Assembly (NCBI GenBank): GCA_934102255.1
Contig: CAKOSN010000021.1
Coordinates: forward strand, 1 to 31,418
DNA: 31,418 bases
Direction: 5' to 3'
From: an uncultured Bacilli bacterium
Lineage (GTDB): Bacteria > Bacillota_I > Bacilli_A > RF39 > UBA660
In this document: positions 23,982-31,418 of the stretch, in pieces
Layout: each line of letters opens with the position of its first letter
How positions within the stretch are numbered: the first letter of the stretch is position 1
Program-made: the position numbers and the translations under genes
Notes under the pieces: generated by a model
The model's database searches: none
The model's input: the letters and a program-made list of their open reading frames with translations, nothing else
Told to the model about the DNA's origin: nothing

Positions 23982-26900
23982 CTAATGTGACATTGATTTG
24001 CCAATCACTTCTTCAACGACGTCTTTAGGGAACCAAGCGTAGCCAAGACCGTTTGCTTGTTTAAAGTGATACCAAATACTACCATCGCCGGCTGTTACAG
24101 CACGGTCAAATACAGCATCTTTACCAGCACTAGTAATCAAGTTAACAGCATCTTTGTTACCTGATGCAACGTATCCTCTAGCAATTTCAGATAAGTCATA
24201 AGTTTGACCTTGAACTGGAGTTAAGTCAGCAGGAACATCGATTGGTGTAACATCATTAGATGGTGGAGTTGGAGTATCATTATTTGTAGCTGGAGTTTCT
24301 GGCGTGTTAACTGGAGTTTCAACTACTGTCGGTTCATTTTTGCCAATAGACTTGATATTTTCAAGTACAGTTTTTCCGGTAATCATCTCTATTACATTAC
24401 CTGTAATATAACCAGCTGAAACACCATTAACAAATAAATTGAATTCCTTACTTGTTAAAATTTCGTAAGCTTTATTTACACCTGCGGCAATTTTTGGATG
24501 CTTAGCTGCAAATTTACTATTCTTAAGTTGTTCAACTTTTTGACTAATATTAATAATTTTACCATGACCAAGTTTTTCTGATACAAAGTTAACAGCGCTA
24601 ACTCCTAATTTAGCAGTAGCCATTACCATTCTAATTGTACCAACACCTGGTACACAAGATAAAGCCATACCAGTTGCAAAACCACCAGTAAAGATAGCAA
24701 CAGAGCCAAGTAAGGCCTTCCAGTCTTTCTTTTCTTCTTCATCATCTTCTGGAATTTCTGGTTCGTATTTTTTACAATATTTCAAAATATCATTTTTAAT
24801 ATTTTCTTTAATTTGAGCTTCGTCAGGACCAGCAAATTTACTTACTAAAGGGTGATTATTAACAAAATCAGCAACTCCTTCCTCTGTAAATTCGGTATTA
24901 CTAAATTTACCAATACCTTGTCTTACAATTTCTTCATAGGCTTCTTTTTGTTCATCAGTTAACTTAATAACATGTGGTGGCAATAATGGTGGAGTTGGGT
25001 CTTTTTCCGGACCATTTTTTCCTTCTTCAGGAGTTTCATCTCCTGGTATAGTTTCATCATCGCCGTCATCATGACCTTCAGGATTATCTGGTGTTCCCTC
25101 ACCTATTTGTTTAGGTCCTTCATGATTTTGTTCTGGACCATCTTGCTCTTTTTCTGGAGTATCTTGTGGAACAAGGGCACCGCCATGATTCTTTTCTTCG
25201 TCTTTATCAGAAGCTTTTTTCTCATCCTCAACTTCATTAAATTCTACATCTTGAATTTCTTCATTGCTATGTTTATCCGATTTCTTTTCTTCATCACTAT
25301 AAGTAACTCTTGGACTTATTTTTTCTAAAGCTTCATTAATCTTTTCAATTTTATCTTCAAGAGCATTAATGCGCTTTTCTAAATTTTCAATCTCAGCTTG
25401 ATTATTTTCTTTTTTAGCAATTTCAAGTTCATTTTGTAAATTAGCTACTTTTTTACCTAGTCTTTCTTTATATTCTTGTAAGTCTTTAATACGTTTATCA
25501 TAATATTTTTTTAATTTTTCAAAATACTTTGCAACTTCTTTGTATTCAACTTTTTCATTTAAATGTTTTTGTAAATTTTCATACATAGCCATAAATTTAT
25601 CATATGGTGTTGGATTATCCATGTATAAATTTAGGTTGTTATCAGCAAATAACTCTGGATATTTTTTAGCACATATAGCTAGAAAATCAGCTAATTGTTT
25701 GTTACGGTTTTCTGCTAAATCGATATCATTTTCATCATCAATAATTTCAGCATTTACATGTTCAATTTCTTCTTTTTCTTCTTCTGATAAAACGTGTTCT
25801 TCTAGTTGTAATGGCGACTTTCCATCTAAAAGTGGTTTGTCAGGAGCATCTAAGCTTTCAGCTTTTTCCTCTTTTAAATCCTCACCTGCTACTGGATGTA
25901 GGGCATTTAAAATATAATCATTTTCTTGCAAATTTCGTGGTAAGTTAGCAAGTGCTACTTTGCCATTTGGCAATGTTAAGTTTTGACTTCCAAGTGCTAA
26001 TTCTAAACTCAAACGATTTTCAAGTAATTGTTGTTTTTGTTCTAATTCAGCAATTTTTTCTACAATTTCCGGAATATTTCCAGCTCCTAATAGATTTTGC
26101 TTTAAATAACCGATTGCTAAAGCATTTTCTTGATGTTTTTCTAGTTGTTTAGTTATAACTAAAGCTTTTTCATTACCCATTCCTAAACTAATTAAGGCTT
26201 TAACATCACTTGCAGTAAGTTTCTTATTATTTAAAATAGCAAGCATGTCTTCTTTAGCTTCAACTTCACGAAATTCAGCTTCAATAATACTCGTAGTTAA
26301 TAAAGGTATGTTTTGTTTTCTAGCAAATTCTACTATTTCTTTATTAAATAATTCAATATCGTTATCGATGTTTTGATTTAAGTCTATACTATATTTCTCT
26401 ATAAAAGCCATAGCAGCTTCTTTATTTTTTCTTAAATCTTCATCAAGACTTAATTCTAGTTGATAAATTTCTATAGCATCTTTTTCGGCTTCGATTTCGG
26501 ATGTCAAACGTTCAATGTTACCTTTTAAATGCTCAATAGTACCTTTTAAGTTTTCTATATCATCTTTACTTGTTAGACCTTTTAATTTATTTTTAGTCCT
26601 AGATAATTCTTCTTTTTTATTGTTTAAATTACCGATTTTAGCTCTTAATGTTCTCTTTGGAAGATTTTTGGCTTTTTCAATTATTTCAGCTCTTTGCTTT
26701 ACTCTATCTAGAAGAGCCTTGTATTCATCAATTTTACTACTTACAACATTTCTTCCGGCAACCAAACTTGATTTATCTTCTTCACGAGCTGTATTAATAG
26801 TCCTATCTAAGTTATACAAAATAATATTTAGATTATCTAATATAGAACTGTTAGCTAAATCAACGCCATTTGCAAAAGCAGGCATTTTTTCAACAATTTG

Positions 26901-27020
26901 TGATATGCCAACAATCATATTGGATTCCATAAGCTGTAACTCACTATTTATGCCTAATTCTCTTTCACGTAGATATATCAGTTTTCTTAAATTATCTTCA
27001 TTAATTTTATTATCATTCAT
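23982..27020 (-). CDS. Large coiled-coil protein with acidic linker, hydrophobic region and C-terminal SH3-like domain, 1012 aa
   Basis: No family recognised over most of its length. Visible parts: coiled coil at about 100-205; helical region to about 345; acidic, Lys-rich stretch 380-440; second coiled coil 500-567; Asp/Glu/Pro/Gly-rich disordered linker 575-685; a short globular part 685-755; hydrophobic Gly/Ala-rich segments 768-815 and 860-882 that may enter a membrane; a Thr/Pro/Asn linker 895-935; and a terminal beta domain 938-1003 (IWYHFKQANGLGYAWFPKDV) with an SH3b look. There is no N-terminal signal peptide. It lies 3 bases after a DUF1292-like gene and 11 before another. A structural or envelope-linked role is a guess from the layout. 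Confidence 0.75.
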   Translation of the reverse strand: MNDNKINEDNLRKLIYLRERELGINSELQLMESNMIVGISQIVEKMPAFANGVDLANSSILDNLNIILYNLDRTINTAREEDKSSLVAGRNVVSSKIDEYKALLDRVKQRAEIIEKAKNLPKRTLRAKIGNLNNKKEELSRTKNKLKGLTSKDDIENLKGTIEHLKGNIERLTSEIEAEKDAIEIYQLELSLDEDLRKNKEAAMAFIEKYSIDLNQNIDNDIELFNKEIVEFARKQNIPLLTTSIIEAEFREVEAKEDMLAILNNKKLTASDVKALISLGMGNEKALVITKQLEKHQENALAIGYLKQNLLGAGNIPEIVEKIAELEQKQQLLENRLSLELALGSQNLTLPNGKVALANLPRNLQENDYILNALHPVAGEDLKEEKAESLDAPDKPLLDGKSPLQLEEHVLSEEEKEEIEHVNAEIIDDENDIDLAENRNKQLADFLAICAKKYPELFADNNLNLYMDNPTPYDKFMAMYENLQKHLNEKVEYKEVAKYFEKLKKYYDKRIKDLQEYKERLGKKVANLQNELEIAKKENNQAEIENLEKRINALEDKIEKINEALEKISPRVTYSDEEKKSDKHSNEEIQDVEFNEVEDEKKASDKDEEKNHGGALVPQDTPEKEQDGPEQNHEGPKQIGEGTPDNPEGHDDGDDETIPGDETPEEGKNGPEKDPTPPLLPPHVIKLTDEQKEAYEEIVRQGIGKFSNTEFTEEGVADFVNNHPLVSKFAGPDEAQIKENIKNDILKYCKKYEPEIPEDDEEEKKDWKALLGSVAIFTGGFATGMALSCVPGVGTIRMVMATAKLGVSAVNFVSEKLGHGKIINISQKVEQLKNSKFAAKHPKIAAGVNKAYEILTSKEFNLFVNGVSAGYITGNVIEMITGKTVLENIKSIGKNEPTVVETPVNTPETPATNNDTPTPPSNDVTPIDVPADLTPVQGQTYDLSEIARGYVASGNKDAVNLITSAGKDAVFDRAVTAGDGSIWYHFKQANGLGYAWFPKDVVEEVIGKSMSH

Positions 27021-27023
27021 ATT

Positions 27024-27281
27024 TTATTCCCTCTTTGTTATTTTTGCTGCTAATTCAAGTATATTTTTTTGAAAAATTGGCAACAATTCATTAATTAGAG
27101 CATCATCTGCTACAAATTGAAGTTTCCCTTCTTCTTCTAAAACGACAAAAAACTCTTCTGTATTTTTATTTTCAATCATTTTATTAACAAATAAATAATG
27201 TTTACCATCTTTTTCTAAAGTACTCATTACTACATACTTCGTATTTAATAAAGTAAACACTTTTCCAACCGCTAAACTCAT
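27024..27281 (-). CDS. DUF1292-like small protein, 85 aa
   Basis: A small beta protein (GKVFTLLNTKYVVMSTLEKD, KHYLFVNKMIEN, EFFVVLEEEGKLQFV) with a C-terminal helix. Its layout is the same as that of the 82-aa protein at 23722 and recalls DUF1292. AGGAGG precedes the ATG at 27281, and a strong promoter lies just upstream. It is the first gene of the three-gene operon with the 1012-aa protein, whose start follows after 3 bases. Confidence 0.65.
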   Translation of the reverse strand: MSLAVGKVFTLLNTKYVVMSTLEKDGKHYLFVNKMIENKNTEEFFVVLEEEGKLQFVADDALINELLPIFQKNILELAAKITKRE

Positions 27282-27303
27282 ACTAGCCTCCTATTCTTAA
27301 TTA

Positions 27304-27332
27304 ATGATACCAATTTTATAATAACTTGTCAA
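27304..27332 (-). promoter_or_regulatory. Promoter of the coiled-coil protein operon
   Basis: On the reverse strand, a perfect TTGACA (27327-27332) and TATCAT (27304-27309, 5 of 6) are 17 bases apart, 23 bases before the ATG. Confidence 0.75.
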
Positions 27333-27335
27333 TTT

Positions 27336-27360
27336 AGAAAAGAACCCTACTTTGAGAGTT
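27336..27360 (-). terminator. Terminator of the RpiB-like unit
   Basis: On the reverse strand, AACTCT-CAAAGT-AGGGTT forms a 6-bp stem (one G-T pair) that includes the stop codon of the 157-aa gene, followed by CTTTTCT. The design, with the stop inside the hairpin, is like that of sufU. Confidence 0.5.
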
Positions 27361-27820
27361 TTCGTGTTTTATTTAAAGTATCTAACTTTAAAAATCTTTC
27401 TAAGGTTGTATTTGCTTTCTCATAAGGAATATTTTCTACTTCTACTTTAAAGTCTGGTACACCATTTATAGCATACGGATAGGCCTCAATGATTAATTCA
27501 TAGTCTTTGAAAAACGATATTAAACTATTAATCTCTGGTAAATGTTTTTCGTAATCATCTGGTAAAACTAAAGTACAGCTTAATTTCTGTAATTTTTCGG
27601 TCGTATTAATTAAAAGGATATTACCGGTTTTAGCTACAAAGTACATGAGTACTAAGAGCCAACTATTATAGTCTAAGTCTTGAAAGGCTAAAACATTAGG
27701 ATATGTTTCTTTTAAATAATCTGATAAGATTTTACTGTGAAGTACACCAGTATTGATGCGACCTAACGGAATCATTTTGCCAGATGAATTAATAATTACT
27801 ACTTTGCTTTCTGTTATCAT
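27347..27820 (-). CDS. Hypothetical protein coupled to the RpiB-like gene, 157 aa
   Basis: I do not recognise the family. It looks globular, alpha/beta, without signal or membrane segments (ESKVVIINSSGKMIPLGRI, WLLVLMYFVAKTGNILLINT, ELIIEAYPYAINGVPDFKVE). The ATG overlaps the TGA/TAA region of the RpiB-like gene by four bases, so the two are translated together and probably work on one pathway, perhaps sugar phosphates. This is context only. Confidence 0.6.
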   Translation of the reverse strand: MITESKVVIINSSGKMIPLGRINTGVLHSKILSDYLKETYPNVLAFQDLDYNSWLLVLMYFVAKTGNILLINTTEKLQKLSCTLVLPDDYEKHLPEINSLISFFKDYELIIEAYPYAINGVPDFKVEVENIPYEKANTTLERFLKLDTLNKTRKLSK

Positions 27821-28443
27821 TTAACTCCTAAAATTTTTAAATATTCATTCTTGTTATTTTGTTTTAAAATTTCTATAAAAGTATCATTCTTGCTAATATG
27901 TTCAAGTAAGGTTTTATCAATGTCTTTTAAACTTTCTATTAATGGTTTAGTAGTAACACTTTTTACTTTTTTTAGAATTTCACGATTGTTTCTTTCACTT
28001 TCAGCTCTTTCTTTAGGGTATCCACCACCTATTTTTTCTCTAAATAGTTCATTAAAAATATTTTCTAAGGTTATTTCACTACCCCAGCCAAAGTTATAAG
28101 CATAAGCAAGACTTACGGCATTGCCACCATTTATTTGGCTAAAAAGATAAGCACTTGTTGGGTCCGTTATAAGACCACAATATACGTTAGGAAAGCTATT
28201 TAAAGCCATCATTGCTCCTTCTCCAGTACCGCAGCCAGTCACTACAAAATCAACAACACCACTGTTTAGTAAAATTGATGACATAATACCTTCTTCAACA
28301 TAGGTAATGGGATTATCATTTTCACCTTTCATACCAAAATTTATTACTTCGTAATTGTATTTGTCACAAACTTTCTTTAGCGCCTTATAAATTAAAGCAT
28401 TTTTACTACATTGTGAATTATCATTTATTAATGCTATTTTCAT
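27817..28443 (-). CDS. RpiB/LacA/LacB-family sugar-phosphate isomerase with C-terminal extension
   Basis: The first 135 residues match the family: an MKIALINDNSQ opening, VVDFVVTGCGTGEGAMMALN with the catalytic Cys71, then ITDPTSAYLFSQINGGNAVS and a GWGSEITLENIFNELF end. RpiB converts ribose 5-phosphate and ribulose 5-phosphate; LacAB convert galactose 6-phosphate and tagatose 6-phosphate; related enzymes act on other sugars. At 208 aa it is about 60 longer than RpiB (about 150), the extra part being helical and Lys-rich. GGAGGAAAAATT lies before the ATG. The substrate cannot be told from the sequence. Confidence 0.85.
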   Translation of the reverse strand: MKIALINDNSQCSKNALIYKALKKVCDKYNYEVINFGMKGENDNPITYVEEGIMSSILLNSGVVDFVVTGCGTGEGAMMALNSFPNVYCGLITDPTSAYLFSQINGGNAVSLAYAYNFGWGSEITLENIFNELFREKIGGGYPKERAESERNNREILKKVKSVTTKPLIESLKDIDKTLLEHISKNDTFIEILKQNNKNEYLKILGVK

Positions 28444-28454
28444 AATTTTTCCTC

Positions 28455-28491
28455 CAAAAAAATAGTAACATAAATTTAATTGTATTACTAT
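28455..28491 (-). terminator. Possible terminator of the LRR/HD operon
   Basis: On the reverse strand, ATAGTAA and TTACTAT pair over 7 bp around a 16-base AT-rich loop and run into seven Ts, 15 bases past the HD gene stop. The same T-run leads into the ribosome site of the RpiB-like gene. Confidence 0.5.
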
Positions 28492-28505
28492 AATAATTTA
28501 CTTTT

Positions 28506-30032
28506 TCATTTTTTTAAAGTTAACACATACTCTTCTTCACCGTTAATTATATCATCCAAGTGCCCGGTTGCTTCTAAAGTCATAGCCGCCAAATTATAAA
28601 TATTCAAATCGTTTCTGCCGGTTATAGTTCTATAATGGTTATTAATTATCGATGCCAATAACGAGTTTATTGGCTCTAATAATCTATTCATATTACATAC
28701 AAAATCATTTTTTACTTCTTCTTGAAGATAAGAAGGCAATTTTTTATACTGTAATAATCCTTTATCATATTCTATAAATAATGATTTAAATTCTGGTATT
28801 TGTTCTACACGTAGTGGATAATTTATAAAAATTAAGAACATGTTAATTTTGTGTTTAATTGTGGACGAGTTAAAATTGTTGTATAAATATTGTGCGTCTA
28901 AAATTGATTTATCTCCAATAAATTTAGGAACAACCATTGAAACTATCCTGTTCGGTGATATTTCATTATAAACATATCTTTCATCATTATGGTCAGAAAT
29001 TGAACATGGTAATGACTTTTCACGAGCAATGCTGTAATCTTTTGCTGCAATCGGTTCAAATATTTCAACATTATTGCAAACGAAAGTAATGCCATTATTT
29101 ATAAAAATATTTGAAGCACTATTATTTAAGCAAATATTGCTATCAAACAATCTAGTAGGTACAACAGAAATCCAATAATAACCATTACCACCATTAAAAT
29201 TATTTACTGCTTGAATCTCTCTGTTTGCTAGGGCAGCACGTGATAATATTCCATTATCAATTATTGATGGTATTTTATAAAAATCTCGGCCAATACTATG
29301 AAGACAAGCTCCAGTATTACTTTGTAATCCGGATAGCTCTGGTGGTACCAATGTTAAACGATTATAAATAGAGTTTAATTCTCCAGCAAATTGTGCTAAG
29401 GCCTTAGATTCTGGATATTTTAAAAGCTCAACTTGTAGTCCAGCCGGCTCATAATCACCAAATCTTTTTCTGTCCAAAGCATCAGCATCTTTTAATATAT
29501 ACGCTAATTGCTCATATCTAGGGTAACTATTCGGACTAATTTCATAATTATAAAAATTAACTGTTATAAAATTTGGATGTCTTAAATTATCTTGAGAATG
29601 AAAATCGGTTATTGCACGTAAAATTTCTAAATTTTCGCGGTTTTTATAAAGTTCGATTCCAGAAAACAAGTTAGTTTCTATATATAAATCAGCACTTCTC
29701 TTGCCGTGAAATTCTTCTTCACGTTCATTAAATCTGCCAATATCATGAAAGCAGGCAGCATCACAAATGATGTTTAAATCAATTAAATCAAGATTTCTAC
29801 TTCTGCCGATTATTAAAGCATACATCATTACTTTCTCACTATGGTATAGACCATGAAAATTACTCTTATAAAGATAATCTTTATGTTCATATAGAAATTT
29901 TAATTTTTCTAAATAAAATTCCTTTTCAAAAGCATCTAAGTTATCTAGTATCTTACTAATCTCTTTGCCTATGGTAATTTCTTCATTTCCTATTAATATT
30001 CTTCCTATTATACTCTTTGTTGTCATTTTCAT
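28506..30032 (-). CDS. HD-domain phosphohydrolase-like protein fused to an ADP-ribosyltransferase-like region, 508 aa
   Basis: Residues about 55-190 form an HD domain: His64 in FHGLYHSEKV, the HD pair at 96-97 in ACFHDIGRF, and a distal Asp182 in ILKDADALDRKRF, the usual metal ligands of HD hydrolases. Residues about 243-370 resemble ART-fold enzymes of the DarT/DUF4433 kind: LHSIGRDFYKIPSIIDNGILSR (cut: CLHSI...NGILSR), GYYWISVVPTRLF, and ERYVYNEISPNRIVSMVVP. The last part (about 380-508) is helical and unknown. The HD part is clear; the ART part is by pattern only. The start at 30032 lies inside the LRR gene (50-base overlap), with GAGAAAGTGAAAG upstream. Confidence 0.75.
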   Translation of the reverse strand: MKMTTKSIIGRILIGNEEITIGKEISKILDNLDAFEKEFYLEKLKFLYEHKDYLYKSNFHGLYHSEKVMMYALIIGRSRNLDLIDLNIICDAACFHDIGRFNEREEEFHGKRSADLYIETNLFSGIELYKNRENLEILRAITDFHSQDNLRHPNFITVNFYNYEISPNSYPRYEQLAYILKDADALDRKRFGDYEPAGLQVELLKYPESKALAQFAGELNSIYNRLTLVPPELSGLQSNTGACLHSIGRDFYKIPSIIDNGILSRAALANREIQAVNNFNGGNGYYWISVVPTRLFDSNICLNNSASNIFINNGITFVCNNVEIFEPIAAKDYSIAREKSLPCSISDHNDERYVYNEISPNRIVSMVVPKFIGDKSILDAQYLYNNFNSSTIKHKINMFLIFINYPLRVEQIPEFKSLFIEYDKGLLQYKKLPSYLQEEVKNDFVCNMNRLLEPINSLLASIINNHYRTITGRNDLNIYNLAAMTLEATGHLDDIINGEEEYVLTLKK

Positions 30033-31248
30033 CTTTCACTTTCTCTTCTATTGCTGGTAAATCAGCGTAGCTTAATACAGCATCTATATCCATATCGTAA
30101 TAAGAAATTCCACTTTCCCTATCAATAGTAGGATCGTAGTAACGCCACACGCCATTATTTTTAATTCTTAATAAAGCATGATTGGTGCCAAAGTTTGGGT
30201 CACGGCGGTCATGACAATAAACAGTTTGACTCTCTAATCCTAAAATTGATGCCATGACATGGAGCAAGTTTACTATTCCTTCACAGTTTCCCTTTTTAAA
30301 ATGATATGTTATATAACTATTATGTAAGTAAGTCAAGCTTTGCTCATAATATTCTGGAATTGCTCCATTGTTGCTTTCTCTTATTTTTAAATAATTATCA
30401 TTTCTTTTTCTAATATCAGACATTGCAACTGGTATCTTTCGACCAAAATCATATAGAAAACCTATCTGTTCTTCTGTAGGCATCTCTAAAACCTTTGAAG
30501 AACGTAACTTTCTAGTTAAATTGCAATATAAATCAGTTAATTCTTTTATATGAATAGTTGTATAATTACTAAAACCACTCTGTTCTGAGAATTTCATATC
30601 ATAATTAAAATTACCTGTTAAAGCCATATTATATATGGTTTTAGCATATCTTGTACCGTCTTGAATTTCATCATTGACTTTTAAATCATTTAAATACCAT
30701 AAATAAGCATCTATATCAATTATACATCTTTTAGCATCTAATGTGTTTAATAAAAAATTATCAAAATTTTCAAATTTCATAATATGATTACCAACTAGAC
30801 ATACATCCTGTAAACAGTGCAAATTTTTTATACCTTTAATGGTAGTAAGGCGTGGATTATTAATTAAAATCAGCCTTTTCAAATTTTTTAAATTTTCTAA
30901 ATTTAATTGTCTTATATTGACATCATTACTTATTTCTAAACTCTCAAGATTTTCCAAAGTTTCTAAATCGCTAAAATCAATTATATTATTTGAATATTCA
31001 TTATTCTCATAATTTTCACTGAACACTTCACGGTAATCCATACTTACAATCTTCACTTTTCTTAAATTTGGTAAGTATTTTAAAAAACTAATATCTTGCG
31101 CATTTCTTAAAGTTATTTTAGTTATCTTAGCTAGTTCTTCTTTTTTAAAGTAAGAAAAATCTCTACTAAATATGGACAATCCCCTATCATAACCAATTTC
31201 TTTTAACAAATCATCTAGTAATAATGCTATATTCTGTGAAAAAGACAT
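29983..31248 (-). CDS. Leucine-rich-repeat protein with transglutaminase-like cysteine protease domain, 421 aa
   Basis: Residues about 45-165 hold irregular leucine-rich repeats (LKYLPNLRKVKI, LETLENLESLEI, LENLKNLKRLIL, IKNLHCLQDVCL). The C-terminal half has a transglutaminase-like (papain fold) core with the complete triad: Cys322 in KKGNCEGIVNLL, His357 in GTNHALLRI and Asp372 in RYYDPTID. Such domains act as proteases, deamidases or cross-linking enzymes. There is no signal peptide, so it seems to act in the cytosol. The open frame reaches a TTG at 31335, but the promoter at 31277-31305 lies within that part, so the ATG at 31248 (after AAGGGTGTGG) is the start. First gene of the operon with the HD/ART-like protein. 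Confidence 0.8.
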   Translation of the reverse strand: MSFSQNIALLLDDLLKEIGYDRGLSIFSRDFSYFKKEELAKITKITLRNAQDISFLKYLPNLRKVKIVSMDYREVFSENYENNEYSNNIIDFSDLETLENLESLEISNDVNIRQLNLENLKNLKRLILINNPRLTTIKGIKNLHCLQDVCLVGNHIMKFENFDNFLLNTLDAKRCIIDIDAYLWYLNDLKVNDEIQDGTRYAKTIYNMALTGNFNYDMKFSEQSGFSNYTTIHIKELTDLYCNLTRKLRSSKVLEMPTEEQIGFLYDFGRKIPVAMSDIRKRNDNYLKIRESNNGAIPEYYEQSLTYLHNSYITYHFKKGNCEGIVNLLHVMASILGLESQTVYCHDRRDPNFGTNHALLRIKNNGVWRYYDPTIDRESGISYYDMDIDAVLSYADLPAIEEKVKDENDNKEYNRKNINRK

Positions 31249-31276
31249 AATACCACACCCTTTTTTATTGAGGCCT

Positions 31277-31305
31277 ATTCTAGCATAACTGACATTTCTT
31301 GTCAA
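31277..31305 (-). promoter_or_regulatory. Promoter of the LRR-transglutaminase/HD operon
   Basis: On the reverse strand, a perfect TTGACA (31300-31305) and TAGAAT (31277-31282) with a TGC extension are 17 bases apart, about 30 bases before the ATG. Confidence 0.75.
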
Positions 31306-31370
31306 ATTTGTTATTTTTATAGATAGTGTTTCCAAAATGTAGAGATTTCAAAGACAAATGCTTATAAATA

Positions 31371-31400
31371 AATAAAAAGAGCAAAAACCTTAAATTTGCT
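31371..31400 (-). terminator. Possible terminator of a gene beyond the right edge
   Basis: AGCAAA and TTTGCT pair around a 9-base loop; on the reverse strand a T-rich run follows (CTTTTTATTTATTT). It would end a reverse-strand gene lying outside the window. Confidence 0.4.
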
Positions 31401-31418
31401 TTATAATTGAGTTATCGA

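Noticed and set aside
26515..27072. Forward open frame of 185 codons opposite the 1012-aa gene
   Set aside because: It mirrors the coiled-coil gene on the other strand; the Ser/Leu/Phe-rich composition is the antisense of Lys/Glu codons, and it has no ribosome site.

Overview
The window is very AT-rich and uses the standard code (TGA works as a stop). It carries hallmark walled low-GC Bacillota genes: recU followed by ponA, a sufC-sufD-sufS-sufU cluster, serS, and a P3B-type Mg2+ ATPase. This suggests an uncultured Bacilli or Erysipelotrichia/RF39-like gut lineage. That placement is inference; no rRNA or tRNA gene was seen.

Left part (about 1-6300) looks accessory and mobile-element-like. 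It has a secreted CAP-domain protein, a tightly packed reverse-strand operon (two small unknowns, MazF/PemK toxin, membrane protein, cold-shock protein, ArpU/sigma-like HTH), a second small operon, a forward-strand HTH repressor, and a phage/plasmid-type replication protein. Four copies of an 18-bp palindromic operator, TGTCTAC-N4-GTAGACA, sit at three promoters around the HTH gene. In the divergent promoter pair the operator half-site also serves as the -35 box, which fits an autoregulated repressor controlling the element. No integrase or att site is visible; the element probably continues beyond base 1.

Junction (6332-8997): two seryl-tRNA synthetase genes in tandem. The copy next to the element is intact. 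The copy next to the housekeeping block keeps its promoter and ribosome binding site but loses its frame in catalytic motif 3. The element may have come in with a replacement serS.

Middle (9063-15545, reverse strand): a protein with three sigma-region-4-like segments, a degenerate ABC ATPase with its permease, then sufC-sufD-sufS-sufU. sufB is absent and SufD is about half the usual length. An unknown 331-aa protein lies divergent to recU-ponA (15864-19227, forward), which ends in a clear terminator.

Right part (19371-31248, reverse strand): a two-TM protein; a Mg2+ P-type ATPase coupled to a DUF4186 protein; a 1012-aa coiled-coil/SH3-like protein flanked by two small DUF1292-like proteins; an RpiB/LacAB-type isomerase coupled to an unknown protein; and an operon of an LRR-transglutaminase-like protein overlapping an HD-domain protein whose C-terminal half resembles an ADP-ribosyltransferase fold. 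The last two, the serS junction and the operator network are the most unusual parts.
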